64,000 nt of DNA, from NCBI GenBank assembly GCA_012295275.1, contig CM022670.1, positions 934,001 to 998,000 on the forward strand. Direction: 5' to 3'. The first letter of the stretch is position 1; every line of letters begins with the position of its first letter. The stretch is from Chrysomallon squamiferum (taxonomy: Eukaryota; Mollusca; Gastropoda; Neomphalida; Peltospiridae). A model generated the notes under the pieces. That model did not search any database, was not told where the DNA came from, and worked only from the letters and a program-made list of their open reading frames with translations. The translations under genes were made by a program, and so were the position numbers. Shown here in pieces: positions 25,914-40,511 of this stretch.

Positions 25914-28624
25914 ACTTTTAAGTGTGTGTAACTTCTTATAGACAGGAAAATGCATTGCACAGCTTTCATAATATACCATTTTGGAGACTACTAGATAATG
26001 CAATACATATACTGGTGATTGTAATTGTACTCCAATCCAAATAAGGCAAGAAGCTTTATTCTTGTAAAGTAGTTAGCTGGAATTTCTTCATTTAGATTTT
26101 GCAGTTACAGCAGTTGATCAGAATTATAATTTTTTTTCATCACATTTGATTTATTCTATAATTAAATATGATATGCTGTATTACAGAATCCTGATTTACT
26201 GTGGTCATACATTATTGACTGACCTTGACAGCTGCTTTTTTTAAATCACAACTGCTTTGTTTCAATTTGGTAACATCAGAATGAAATCCGATAATGGTAA
26301 TTTCATGTTTATCTGAGAAAAACAAACCTTAATGAATATATAAATGTTGGTTAATTCAGAAGATGAGACTGTTTTTTTTGTCATTGTTTATACTACATCT
26401 CTGATTTCAGATTGTTGATGGGTTTTTTCTGTGGCACAGTGAACAGAATTTGTAATTATAATGTATTGTGTTCATTTGATCTCTTAAATTTACAAATTTG
26501 TTTTCTTGTCAGATGTAATTATCCAGAAGTTTCTTCAAACAACCAACCATTGATGTAAAATTAGTAAATCAGAATTTTAGCCCAGGTTACTTGACTAAAA
26601 CTGTCTAAATTTGATATGTAATTGATTTAATTTTGTTCTCTTTGTTACAGTAGTATGAGATTTGCCTTGACTTGAAATAGTATTAAAAAAACAACCTTTA
26701 TGTGTGTGGTTACTTTTAAGCACATATTTGGCCATACAGTATATAATATCAATTAAATACACATGATTTATACAGCTGTTATGACTTGTATCCCATGCGC
26801 TGAAATTAGTTTAATTGTATCTACAATCAGCTTCACAATTCTTCCTAACTGACCATTAAATCAAAACATACTTACCTAAATCAGTATAATTATCCAGGTA
26901 AGACATCACACAGGCACTAATTATTGTTATGACAACATGCCAGAATGTTTACTTTGACAGGTAAATTGCAGGTGAGAAAAGGTGGTGTTACATCTACTTC
27001 TTCTTAACAGGATGTGGTCAAACAAATCATGTTTGGTTTGGTTTGGTTTCTGCAGTAACTGGTTTGTTAAGATTTAACTGGATTCCTGGAGAGATGTTTT
27101 GGAGGTGTATACATGTTGACAATGGTGTTCTGTGAGAACAACTGACGTGAAAACAGAATATGCATTTTAATTTTATTTTTACAGGAAAACCGCTTGATAT
27201 GGTAAAAAGGAATACTTAAATGGATATTTACAAAGGTGCATTTTAATGTTACTAGTTAATTATGAATTAAAAATTGTGTAGTAGTGATAGCAAACAAGAA
27301 ATCTCCCTCATTTTATGGAATCATCATATTTAGTTTCCACATACTGTAAAAATGTTCCCTCTAAAAACTTTGATATTCCTGTTGTAATTTTTCACACACA
27401 TGTCATTTCAGAAAGGTTAGAAATATTTTGTGGAAAAATAAAAATGCATTTTAGGTTCAATCAAAAAATCCAAGACATTTTTTTTTTTAAATACACTGTT
27501 GCTATGTTTGCAGTATGGTTTAGGATTAAACTGCTGTTTCATTTCTTTTCAAGACATTTGAAATTCCAGCAGTTCAGGAAACCTCATTTTTGAAGAATTA
27601 AGTTTTTGCATCTGTATATTGTGGTATATTGTTTGGAACTGGATATATATGCAACAAGAAAAAGTGTTCCTTTGACTTGCATTCTGATATGTGTTACATG
27701 CCTCTGTAGTTTCCTGTCTTCCATCTCGTCTCATAATGAAGCTGTTGTGAAGTACCTGTACTCAAGCAGGTGAAGTATTAAAAGTGTTGAGCATTCACTT
27801 ATTTATTAATAACCATACTGTCAGCAACATGTCAACTTTATCCAACCTCACAGTTAAAAAGGTCAGCTGTTTGTTTGATTACAGGTGTTTTAAAATGACG
27901 TATTGAGCAGTCATATAACTTTCCTTTCAGCTAAACAAACTTTAAAAATATTTAATTTTGTATTACATGTCAGACATATTCTCATAGAAAGAATAATTAA
28001 TACCACTGTTGGTTTTGTAAGATATCAACACTGAAAATTCCTTTAAGAACTTCAGTGACATTCATTTTATTACCAAAAAAGAAAAATGTTAGACATATGA
28101 TTGACAGTTTTAGACTAGTTTCTAATCATTAACAATATATACATCATTGTATGTAAAAACATTGCCCATATTTTACATTGGACATCCTTGACTATATATT
28201 ATTGGTGCCCTTTGAAATTTATGTAATGACTGGATTGAGAATACATTAAAACTGATGTGCCTGGAATTTATGGTATTGGGAATACCCAATCAGATCCCCC
28301 ATAATAGATACAGTCATTATCTTATATTTGGTAGGTACTACAGATACTTCTTGGAACCAGCCACTAATAAAAGTAAATCTTGTATTCTGTAATAACAATC
28401 AAATAGTCGGTCATCTGCTGTATCCAGGTTCCACAGTTGTATGGTCATTTTAAATGTGATTAAATATAAGCAAACATCTTTCAAGATGGCTGACTGATTG
28501 TACAGTATACAAAATAGTTATAAACAGAAGGTCAGAACCAGTTGAACCATTATTTAGATAACACAAAGATAGCATTCACTGAGGTCAGACCTGTGTGATT
28601 TATGGAACTTGAAGGTTGCTAGAA

Positions 28625-28815
28625 CAGACTTGAATCACTGGTTAGTGTTGATCTGATGTGTGATGGATCAGAGGATCGATTCTAGCTGCAGCAAAGAATT
28701 GTTTCTTTTCCTTTCAAATAAATTCTGTGCTATTGGTGTGTCAAAGGTCAAAGCAGGTGCTTTTGTATCTAAGAGAAGATAAAAATAAAATTATCCCATG
28801 ATACCAAAGTAATTG
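28625..28815 (+). mobile_element. Fossil tRNA-derived SINE, molluscan type
   Basis: An A-box-like TGAATCACTGG (28,631) and a B-box-like GGATCGATTCT (28,673-28,683) lie 42 bases apart, as in the polymerase III promoter of tRNA-derived SINEs. Downstream, GGTGTGTCAAAGGTC, TGCTTTTGTATCT and AAAATTATCCCATG fall in the same order as the body of a SINE I recall as widespread in molluscs (blocks like TATCAAAGGCC, TGCTATCCTGTCT, AAAGATCCCTTGC). It is diverged, lacks recognisable target-site duplications and is dead. The subfamily is unassigned. Confidence 0.45.
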
Positions 28816-31800
28816 CATTTTTTTTAAAGGTTGGGTATCAATATTTTGTAAAGTTCATGGAATTTACACAATTTTATTAGAAATAAGTTAATGGATTCTA
28901 ATTTGAACAAAGATGACATGGTAACTGCTAGAAAATCAGGGATTGACAGGTGACTGTTGATGAGGACTGTGGATCACTGCTGATACAGTACAAACACTTT
29001 CAAAATGTTGATGGTAAAGTCCAGTTGCTTTCTCAGTAGAATTAATACTTGTTTGACATTCAGCAGTTAAATGTTTGATGTGCCATGTTCAACCAAACAA
29101 ACTTTGACATGAAATATTTAATGTTGGGCTTCTATGACATTCAGCAGTTAAATGCTGTTTGACTTTCACCTTGTTTTTGTTGTCTAGACAGCACTATTAC
29201 TGGAGACAGATACTGACATTTTATTTTATTTTTTCTATTATTGTTTTGTTGTTCTATATTTTCATTTCTCATAGTATGGAATAGCATAGTTTGACGTACT
29301 TGTGAAACGGGATACTTTATTACCTGAATTTGATATCAGTTTTTATCTTGCATTATTTTATATATTTTTATTTACTCTTCTAAATTAAAATTCATTGTTT
29401 GTTATTTTACTTTGTTTCTGGATTATATGGTTAACAAAGACGACTGGTGAAATATTAATAGCACTCCCGTCACAAACAGTGCATGACCCCCCCTCCCTCC
29501 CTCACCCACACTGACTGTACTTTGAGTGTACTTTGAGTGTACTTTACGCTTGACTGATCTCACAACTACTTTTCAAAGAAATCTTTGTTACAATTAATTC
29601 TTCTTAACAAAGGCTATCTTGCATTCCTGTTTTTTAAAATCTCTTACTATTTATAAGAGTGAGGGGAACTGGTGTTTTTTCCCCCATATAATTATTTTTG
29701 CTTGTATTAATATTTCAAAATTAATATATACTGAGGTGGCATTGTTATTAATACATTCATTTAACTAACACTTGTAAATATTTTAATACTGTTTGGGTTT
29801 TTTCAAGTTAAAATAATTATTAATAGTTATGGGTTATAGTTTTTTTATTTAAAATTAAATGGTAATAATAATAATAAAAAAAATAAAATTTTATAAACGA
29901 TGGCTGATTGGAATATCTTGAATGTTTAATTTAAATCATTATTAAAGACCACTTAATATTCTCCTTAGTTGTAAGTTTTGACAAGCTATAAAGAAATGAT
30001 TGATAGTTTGCTTTATTTATAAATATAAATCTTATCATCGCATAATTTTGTAAAAACTAAAAAAAAAACACCAACAAGATACAAGTACAAAATCATTAAA
30101 GTTTTATTTCTTTATTATCATTTTAATGTTTTTAGACAAGAACATTTTCTTTTCACCATTGTGTTAAAGTTCATTATTTAATAGCAACTATCTGACAACT
30201 GTTGTTACTTATCTGTTGAAAGAAATATTTATGTAAACCTACTTGGAGATAAACCTATAAATTATTTTGCATATGCACTTAATTTAAACATTAAATAACG
30301 ATACGAATTTTTATTACTCTATGATATTTCTTATCCTGCATTTTTGAAGCTTACCCTAGTTTGACATTCAGTAGGGATGTATTTTTGGGAGAGGCTTGGT
30401 TGTTGTTATACGTTTACTTTTAAAACTATTTAGAAACTGGAGACAGGTTTTTAAAACAGAAAACTCGTTAGAAAGTTAGAAACCAATCTGCGTACCTTGC
30501 AGCTAAATCCTGTGACCTGTAAATGACATGATACCGTACAAGATCAATAAATAAACAGTTGTGATGTCGAATAAAATTTTAAAACAATCCAAGACAGCAA
30601 GAATAATTCATGCAGAACCTAGAAATATAGGATGAAAAAGAAGGAAAATTATATATTAAAACAGCAATTTTTTTTACAATCTAGCCATATATAATTAATT
30701 ATGTAATTCATATTAATGTATCAAAATTCAAACACTACCAGTACTAACATTAGAAATAAAGAACTAGAGAAGAACAGTACAGGTGATTTAACTGAGTGAG
30801 ACAGGTGATTTGATTGTAACAGTAAATTGATTCATAAAGGTATGTTGATACAGGTGATTTGATTAATTATCGTTTATATCTTTAATTATTACATATCTTC
30901 TGAACAACTTAGTGGGATATAATCTTCTTAAACAAAAAATTATTTTAAAAAATTGAGTAAATTTCTTTTGATATTTACCTGGAAAAAAAAAAAATTTTGG
31001 TCCATTTTATTCCCCTTCTGCAAAGCTGTTATTAAAGTAATTATTAATCATGCTTGTGGATTGATAGTGAGCAGTTTCCAATCACAGACTCACTGTCTGC
31101 AGAGTGAGTCATGGCTGCTGCCAGTCTGATTTGAGTCATCATTTCTCACTCATCATCATTCTTTACAAGCATCATTTACTGCCATACCTGTCCAGTTGGT
31201 CTCAGAAAATAAAACTGCCAGTTTCAGAATTCTTTTTAATTTGCAGTTGCAGGTAGGTACACGAACTGATATTGATTTGATATTTTATCAGATAACATGC
31301 ATTCTCGTCAGGCAGAAAAAGTCTTTGTTAGGCTGCCTTTCTGGTATATAATATTTATACAGTTGTTTAGAATACAGTATTGACTTGTTAGAAGGGGGAA
31401 TTCATTGTAATATCCATCTTCTGCCATCAGATATCATATTAAAGCTATTGTTTAGAAGGTAGTGTTGTCAGAGTGTCTATTTTAACATTAAAGCTCTTGT
31501 TTAGAAAGTTGCACTGACAGAGAAAGGGAGAGTCTTTTGCTGAATTGTGGCATCTAATGCAGTATAAAAAGAGGGACTGGTTTTAGAGGGAGTATTTCTC
31601 AGAGAAAGGAAGAGTTGTTACGATATCACATCTAGCGTAATAACTAAAACTGTTGCTAAGAATATAGTATTGTTGTATATTGTAATATTAACACATTTTA
31701 GAGGAAAATGTTGGGTTATCACAACAGAGAAAGTGTTAGTTTTGCTGTACATTGTAATGTTAATTCAGCTTGTCAAGAGAAAAAGTCTTAATACAGTTAA

Positions 31801-32340
31801 GAATGACAGTATTGGTTTACAATTATGGGTTTAAAATTTCTCCTACATGAGCACCTCTTAATTATTTTGCACTTCTTCTAGAGTGACCCTGGCTGCAGCA
31901 GTGGCTTCCTGCATAATTAATAAAAGGATTATGGAGGAAAATAGACTGATTCTGACTTTCAACTGGAAAATATTTTCGTCTGGAAGCATATTCTGTAGTG
32001 TGACATACTGCCATTATTGGCATTGGCTGACAAAAATAATTTAATCTAATGGTATCAGAGAGATTAAAAAACATTAAAATTGTCTGGTGCCAAAATAGGT
32101 CTGTGGCATTAGTAAATTATACATGGATTAAAAAATTTAAAAAAAAAAAACAAAGATTGTGCAAACGTGAGTTATTTATATATTACTTATAATTTAATAT
32201 GCAAAGTTAAAAAAATTAAATTAAATAAATGGTTTGAAATTCCAATGTAACAAATGATTCAAATGAAAAAGATAGGTAAAACATTTTTGAGAATTTTATT
32301 TCTTTAAAGCTTAAATTTTCTTAACATTTTTCTTTCTAAG

Positions 32341-32594
32341 AATATTTTTCCTCTAATGATATTCGGGAAAACTGAATCTCCCATCATCTGTGAGTTAGAA
32401 GCAGTTTCAGACACAGGTGATGTTACGTTTGAGAGCACAAAACTGTTTGATCAGGCTAATAATAATGTACTGTATGACCTGCTTCACAGATTTTTCTTAC
32501 TGCAGAGAAATCATCAATCACAGCTAGACAAGCTGAGATTGATACTGCAATGCCTGTCATCCACATTTAACACATCAATGTTTGCTTATCACAG
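32341..32594 (+). other. Isolated exon-like open frame
   Basis: An 84-codon open stretch is bounded by a plausible acceptor (TTTCTTTCTAAG at 32,340) and donor (CACAG|GTAATA at 32,595). It runs through FGKTESPIICELEA, then SLHR-like Leu-rich helical sequence (YDLLHRFFLLQRNH, then LDKLRLILQCLSS). I do not recognise the protein and found no partner exons nearby. It could be a cryptic or alternative exon, a decayed gene piece, or chance. The stop TAA overlaps the donor, so as an exon it would enter at phase 0 and leave with two bases over. Confidence 0.2.
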
Positions 32595-33826
32595 GTAATA
32601 ACTATCTGGAGTAACGGTTTGGCTCGGCACTTGTTTTACTGTCATTTTTATTAAACTCCAGTCTTATTGTCTTATCCATCCTAAGTCACCTCTCTTTGTT
32701 TTTGTAGCATACCATGTTAATTCACTTCCTTGTGGGGTTTTTGTACATTTTCATTATTTAATCCAGAATATAATTTAATACATCACCATTATTCAGTCTA
32801 AACCACGGTTTATACTAGTTATTACATATAGACTATATCACAGAGAACTGGTTGTAGTATTGTTATGTTATGATTTAAGCCCCATTATTATTCACCTAGT
32901 TTCTATACCATTCAGTACATATTCAGTGTCTGTATGTTGCATATCATCATTTATTCAAATCCAGTGTATAGTTTGTTGTATTACACCTTTATTCCATCCA
33001 CTTAATTGACCAAGTTTTAATAGGAAAATGTTCTGTTTAACATGAGTGGATTGTTTTATTGAAAATTTTTCTATCTAAATTTAATGATTATATTTTAAAG
33101 AGACTGACGTACCTGCCTATGACATTTTTTTGTCAAATCGTTAAACAGCCCAGGGGCTAATGTGTGTTTAACAACTTCCTTATCAGGTATCTCTATTTAT
33201 ATGAGACTTATATTTTATTAGTTTTCTAGTCCAAAGGCAACCTTATCGTTTTATTAATATATTTTTTATTATTTTTTTTTTTAAAAAAGAAAAAAGAAAA
33301 AAGAAAAGAACAGAGAAAATCTATTTGAGAAAATATTGTTGGTTTGTTAAATAACTGTTGGTTTAGATGAAGTAACTGTAATCTTTAGTTCGTGTGATCA
33401 TCATTCATACAACATACTGGTAATCTGATTATTTAAATGCATAAGATCATTCTTCCATTCAGCACTGTTTTGGACTTTTTCTAATTCTGTTAAGTTAACT
33501 AATTACATAAAGGATCAAGGCATGTACTGTTCTTATTGTAACAAAATAAATTAAAAAAAAATCACTTTCATAGCCACAGACCATGAAATGACAGGATTCT
33601 TGTTCATATAGTTACAACGGTTTGTGGTACACACTTTCCTGTTTGTTTGAATGTTTCTTTAACAATGTCAAACTGCTAATTACAAAAGCTCTAGGAGTGG
33701 AAGCACTCTGAGAGTTGATCTTGTTTCTATCAGATGTCTAATACTATTATTGTTATATTAAAACATATTGTCATTATCTTCAGTAAATGATTCATTCATT
33801 TGTTCACTGGTGGTACATTTTCACAA

Positions 33827-34455
33827 GGTTTCACTGTAGACCGTAATTACTGGTTAACGAAGTTTCACTGTAGATGTGTAACTGTTGGTTAACGAGGTTT
33901 CACTGTAGACCGTAACTACTGGTTAACGAAGTTTCACTGTAGATGTGTAACTGTTGGTTAACGAGGTTTCACTGTAGACCGTAACTACTGGTTAACGAAG
34001 TTTCACTGTAGATGTGTAACTGTTGGTTAACGAGGTTTCACTGTAGACCGTAACTACTGGTTAACGAGGTTTCACTGTAGACGTGTAACTACTGGTTAAC
34101 GAGGTTTCACTGTAGACTAGCTACTGGTTAACGAGGCTTCGCTGTAGACTGATGGTTAATGAGGTTTCACTGTAGACTATAACTACTGGTTAACGAGGTT
34201 TCACTGTAGACGTGTAACTACTGGTTAACGAGGTTTCACTGTAGACTAGCTACTGGTTAACGAGGCTTCGCTGTAGACTGATGGTTAATGAGGTTTCACT
34301 GTAGACTATAACTACTGGTTAACGAGGTTTCACTGTAGAGTGTAACTTGGTTAACGAGATTTCACTGTAGACTGTAACTACTGGTTAAGGAGGTTTCACT
34401 GTAGACATGTAACTACTGGTTAACGAGGTTTCACTGTAGACTGTAACTACTGGTC
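33827..34455. repeat. 35-bp minisatellite with higher-order structure
   Basis: About 19 copies of a roughly 35-bp unit with core GGTTAACGAGGTTTCACTG, then TAGAC and a variable GTAACTACT. The left part alternates two variants (GAAG/GAGG, CCGTAACTACT/TGTGTAACTGTT), giving a period near 69 bp. On the right, 34,081-34,209 is duplicated exactly at 34,210-34,338 (129 bp). It lies in the presumed brat intron. Confidence 0.95.
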
Positions 34456-36785
34456 AATATAGAGTCAGCTGGCTATGTGGGTTGTGGATAATATCTGCCA
34501 GGTAATATTAAATATATTTTATTCATTTTCTGCAGTTATAAACGTTTACTTGGCATTTACTGTGGATCAAAGAGTACCATCCTGTCACCGGAATAAAATT
34601 TATTCTAGCCTCAGCAATAAATTACTCTACTGATGCAGTGAATAATACGTAAATAATATTTTTAAAAAATAGAAGACATTTTTTTTATATAGATCTTTGA
34701 TTAATCATTGAAATGATATAATAGCGTGTGTGTGTGTGTAAATTAACGTTTCAAAGCATTTTTTATTTATATAACACTAAGTTGGTAATAAAAAAAGATT
34801 CATTTTTTAGTAAATAACCAGTGCAGTAATAAATTTATTTTTATTAATAAATTATACATATTTTATTTTAAATATAATTAAATTTAGATAATAAAACCCC
34901 ACAGTTAAAATTATTTACCAAGAATGTGTTTCTTCTTATTAATCCTCTTTCCATATTACAATTTTATGAAAACCAAAGCTAAAAGTGCACATTTACTGGC
35001 ACAGCAAACTGGTATTTTCTCTTGCCTAGCATCAGTTCCTTTGTTCTCAGTTTGTTCTGCGGCTGTCGGGTTTTTTCCTTTGTCTGGGCAAAGATGACTG
35101 TTGGTGCATTGTGCACTTAGCAGAGAGAAGCCAGTCCTTGCCTCAGTCTGTGCAGATGTTCACTTCTGGGTTGTGTTGTAGCTTCTGTTCCTTTAGCAGA
35201 TGGCTTAACTGTTTGGATTATTTAACCTGTGTTGTCTCAGTTAATAATTTATCCTATTACATGATAAAATCAATTTAAAAAAAAAAAAAAAAAAGGGAAA
35301 AAATTATATTTTTATGAAGTGTGCATATATTTCAAACTGGTTTTTATTTATTAAAAACAAAACTGCAGTTACATTGTGGTTTAAGGAGAGACATTTTTAA
35401 TATTTTATCTGAAAAAGAATTATTTCCAAATTATATTTGTATATGTGTGTGTATTATTTTAATACTCAAACATGCATTCAGACATTTACATAATGCTATC
35501 AATACTTGAGACATTTCATGCCCAGCACATGTCGGAATCATCCCATTCAGATAGTGAGCAGTCTGCCATTGCCATGGTAACAACTTCACAAAACAAAACC
35601 AGCTATTCACACGCTTTTGGTTCTCCCGTCAAAACCATCTGCTTTCATTGTGTGAGCAACTTGTACATGCCCATCATGGATAAGACGATATTGTTGGTGA
35701 CTGGTTTGATAATGTTGACAATGAAAAGGAAATGGTTCGACTGATCATTTTCTGTATTTCCATGTTGTTGAGATCAAGATGGATTTGTTCTGGTCTTGCT
35801 TAATCTACTTGTGTTAAATGTTACACAGAGGTTATATTAAGTGATCCATTTTCATTAGAGACATTAATTTAATGGTTGAAGCAAGTTGCATAGTGGTTTT
35901 TGTTTTTTAGATTTTATAATTTGAAACAAAAAAATCATGTTTCATACTTGATATTTGTTTTTAAATGCTGTCAAATTTTTTTTTTCCTTTAATTGTCTAA
36001 ACGTCAAACAAAATACAATAAAAATATATTCAGTGTCCTGGTGTGAAACTACAGAATTCATATTTTAATTTTTAATATTTGAAAACAAACTTTAATTGTC
36101 TAAAATTCAAACAAAGATATAAACTATGTGAAACTACTGAATTCATACAGTAATTAATTTATTTATTATTTCACATCAGAGCTATAACTGTATTTTATTT
36201 ATTAACTCAGTTCCTGAATTATGTGTTAAGAAAACTGCCACTCAACACAGAAAGTGTAGGATTTACTTCCCAGACTATATTTATAACTTCGTTCCTGAAT
36301 CTTACTTTTACATGTTCTTCCTTGTAGAAATATTTTTATATTAAGTAAAGTTTTATTTGTAGTAAAACACATTAGTTTTTGATTTGAACATTAAGTGAGA
36401 ATTTTAAAAATTAATAATTTATTATTATATTTTTTTTAAATTCAAATATTTAAATGAAATGTTCTCTTTCTCTTCCCCTATTTAAAAAAGTTAAAATGGT
36501 GAAACACAAAAAGTACAGAATTTCCAAAATTTCAGAAATTATCACCAAAAATTATTTGGACTTGCACATAAATATTACTGTTTGGATTATTTGTAAAGTC
36601 TGTTTTTAAATTCCGATTCAGTTAAGTTCAGCTTAGTGAATGAAAATACAAATATATATATATAAAGATAAAGATAAATTATAATAATAATATAATATAG
36701 ATTTTGCTGATAATGATGATGATGATTATACATTTAATCCCATTAGAATTAACATGCGAAATCAAATGATTTGATTTTTTCACAG

Positions 36786-37047
36786 AAATATAGAGTCTTT
36801 ACTACTAGTGTATTAAGTGATTGGATTTGTTCAAACAAATAAACTAGTACTTGTAGTATATTAAGTGATTTGATTTGTTCTTATAAATATACAACTATTT
36901 ACTAGTACTTGTAGAAAAGTATTAAAAGGTATTTTAATTGTTCATATAAATATACAACAATTTACTAGTACTTGTAGAAAAGTATTAAAGGAGATTTGGT
37001 TTGTTCATATAAATATACAACTATTTACTAGTACTTGTATTAAAACA
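36786..37047. repeat. 63-bp tandem repeat, about four copies
   Basis: The unit AAATATACAACTATTTACTA then GTACTTGTAGAAAAGTATTAA and TTTGTTCATAT repeats. Units start near 36,885, 36,948 and 37,011, with two more diverged copies to the left. Confidence 0.85.
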
Positions 37048-37344
37048 ATTAGTTTCACACTTAAATAAAACATCAGAAGGAAGTGTTCACAGACAAAGGC
37101 AGGTTATGATCGATAGTTCATTCTATAAATAGATGACTTTCCAGACTGTCCTGTCTATTTTTATAATCAGGTTTCCATTGTTCGGTCAGCTCTCTTTTCT
37201 AACAAAGAACTTTCCATTCATAACCTACCCACATTCTCTCATACATACTTGTACTTATCTGTCATGATTAGCTGTTGAATCACTTATTCACACTAAAAGT
37301 TTTAAAATAAATTTTATTAAACTATATAACCAGAAGACATTTGT

Positions 37345-37855
37345 TTTATCTCATTAGTACTACTAGATCCTCTCCTTTATCTACAAATGGATGCCAGTAA
37401 ATAATTTTAAAAATATTTAAAAAGAAGGCAGTAAATGTATCTCATTAATTTAGCTGCTTTTATTTACATACATTTACAAATGTATGCCACTAAATAATTA
37501 TAAAAATATTTTAAAAGAAGGCAGTAAATGTATCTCATTAATTTAGTTGCTTTTATTTACATACATTTACAAATGGATGCCACTAAATAATAATAATAAA
37601 AATAATTCTAAATAATCATGTAAAAAAAAGAAAAAAAAGAGATATTTTTGTTATTTTAAAAACATTGCTTTTTGCTTTCATTTACCAACATCCACAATCG
37701 TATGTTAATAAATAATAACAATCATAAGAAGAGTAAGACATATTGTAGAAGTAGTAGTAATAACAAAAATAACAATAAATATAAAAAGAAGACATTTATC
37801 TCATTACTGGTTGCTGTATTTTACAAATGGATGCCACTGAATATGTCAGACTAGC
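37345..37855. repeat. ~93-bp tandem repeat, about four to five copies
   Basis: The order TCTCATTAATTTAGCTGC, ACAAATGGATGCCACTAAAT and AAGAAGGCAGTAAATGTA recurs with a 93-bp period at about 37,355, 37,439 and 37,532. Expanded, diverged copies follow at about 37,670 and 37,799. Confidence 0.8.
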
Positions 37856-40444
37856 ATACATTATTCAGAAAGTAATAAGGAACAGCAAAACTTTGATTGA
37901 CATGTCTGTCAACATTGTCTGGATTTTCTGCATAACTAACACAACATGATCGCTATCGCTGGTAATAAAGTGAAAAATATTTTTATTTTCTCATTTTCAT
38001 TGGCGAGTTAACAGCAGTCAATTAACAGAACAAAGAAATTCCTAGTTCTACCCAAATCATCATCTGTGCAGAGAATGAACAGATATTTGAAAACTTCCCA
38101 TCACATTTAATATTAACTTTATTCACATTTCTTATCTTTTTTCCCACATTGTTTTATTATTGTGATGATGACAGAAAGCTGTTGCCTCCATTCTATATTT
38201 GAATCATACTGATTTACAGCATAAGTACTTTCCTAAAGATGTTTGTCTGGATTTGGTTAGAATGCAAAATACAGGCACAAAATAGCTTTGGAACTGATAC
38301 ATTTAAATACAAAAATAAATATAAGAAAGTCAAAGCATACTTATTACCATCCACTGAAAAATATCAGTGTAAATAGTTCGAGTTTTAAATTTAAAAACAT
38401 TATTTAATTCTTTCAGGTTTTTTTCCATTCTACCTTCAGTTTTTCTTTTCTTTACTTCACAAATGTTCAGACAAAGGCTTTGGTGTTTATTTTCCTGTTT
38501 CTCTTTCATAGGTTTGTGTACAGACATGTACATACACATAAAAATAAAACAAAACAAAAGGAAAATAATCTTTTATGCTATTTTCATCACAAATGATCCA
38601 AAATGGCTGACACAAGACATATTTTTAGCCGTCTTGTCCAGTCTCTGTATTTACGGTCACAGTTCATTGGGCACATGCAAACATCTGAAACTGTACAGTG
38701 GCAGTGGATGGACAAGGTAAACATGCTACTAGAAATATCAGAGGTCAGTGATTGCATCACACTGTGTCAACATAGGCAGCCATTATTAACAGACTGGTTT
38801 TTCACCTTTTAGACATAGCCGAGGTTTATCAGTATATGATAGTTATTATGTCATTAAGAAAAGAAATTTCCATTGTTTGTGACAATTAAGGCTTTTCTCC
38901 TTTTTTTTCTCTCCTTTTTTTTCAAATTTCCTTTTAATTTGTTGTATATTTTAGCCTTGATAACTTTTCCTTAGAGGTTTTTTTTTTACAATAATTAGTG
39001 GATATAAAATCTTAGTGTGTACATTAAGTGATCTGTAGATGTATGTATAATTTAAATGAGACTGGTTAGTTTTTGAATGCAAAAGATGTGCATGAGTAAT
39101 TAATGAGTGTTATTTGTCTTTCATTTACCAGATCTCTCTGTTTAAGAATTTTTTTAAAAAGGGACCTAAATTGTTTTATGTTATTATACGAATGATGTCT
39201 TTAAAGGATTCCAAAATTGCTCGGTAAGCAAAAAAAACCAAACAATGGTACCTAAATTGTTTTATGAGTGTCTTGTTGGAGAAAGAAAAATAACAGAAAA
39301 CAAAACTGACAGCATTTTCAAGCTGTACAGTCTGAAAATTGTTGATGTATCATGTATTGGAGCCTGCCCATATACATTACATTTCACGTTACAGCATGTT
39401 GATGCCTGTGTGAAAAGTTTGACATGCCTGACTGCCTTGGTAATCACAAACTTTAGTTTCAAAATCAATGAGTCATCCTACATTTATTACCTAATACAAT
39501 AACTGTTTGTAACTCTGTTGTAAATCTGGTTCAGTCTGCAGATTTTTAATTAGGTGCAGTTGGTATTTCTTTATATTCATGTAAACTAATAGCTGATACA
39601 CATTTTTATTTATTTATTAGTATGGGTTTGTTTTGGATGGATTTATAACAGTAGATACATCATATGGTCAGTTTTGGGCTTTGTCGCCCACAGATATTTC
39701 TGTAAAACTGAAATCTTGTTAATAAATGTTTATGTATTACTAAGTACGTTAACACTGTCATATTAATGGATGCCCTGTTTCAAAACTGAAATAAACTTAA
39801 ATAAAAAAGTTGATTTGGATGCTTGTCAAACATCTATGTTTATAGAGTCTATGTTAGTGTATGGAAATCATATTATCTCAATCTTACATCACACATACAT
39901 GTATTCTTTTTAGTAAACACTTTAATATTACGAGATGTTGTTGTCTTGGGTTACCTTCTGGAGTTGTTGTTTTTTTCAAACATACTGAGCTTAGACTGAA
40001 GTGTCCTTTTTTCCATTCCTAGTAATGGAAAATGATCTTGTGTGAGTAGAGAAGTGTGAATTAGCTGCAGCAGCACTGTCAGCTTGTGGTCAGCAGTTGT
40101 AAGCTGCTGCAGAAGTTGATAACTAACTGTAGTAACTTTATAACCAAAGTTATCCACATACAAATTACGTAACAGACAAAAGGCAGCACTGTTTGTATTA
40201 AAATAAGCAATCCCAGAATGGTAAACAGTATTACTTAAAACAACTGCAGATCTGCATTCAGATTATGTAAGAATAATGTTCAGAGGTTTTTAAAGTGACA
40301 GGTATTTTAGTTTTCATCTGAGTAGGTAGGTACACTTGAGCTTGCTCTGAGAGCAGTCGTCCTGATTGATTCTTTGTGTCTTTATGACCAGAGGCAAGTG
40401 TTGTTACATAACTGTTTTCATCTGACAGAGATTAAAATAATAAG

Positions 40445-40448
<4 letters not shown>

Positions 40449-40508
<60 letters not shown>
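40449..40508. repeat. (ATT)n microsatellite
   Basis: About 20 trinucleotide units in the presumed brat intron. Confidence 0.97.

Positions 40509-40511
<3 letters not shown>

Noticed and set aside
33827-34455. Regularly spaced repeats that could look like a CRISPR array
   Set aside because: The units abut with only small variants between them; there are no unique spacers, and the DNA is eukaryotic. It is a minisatellite.
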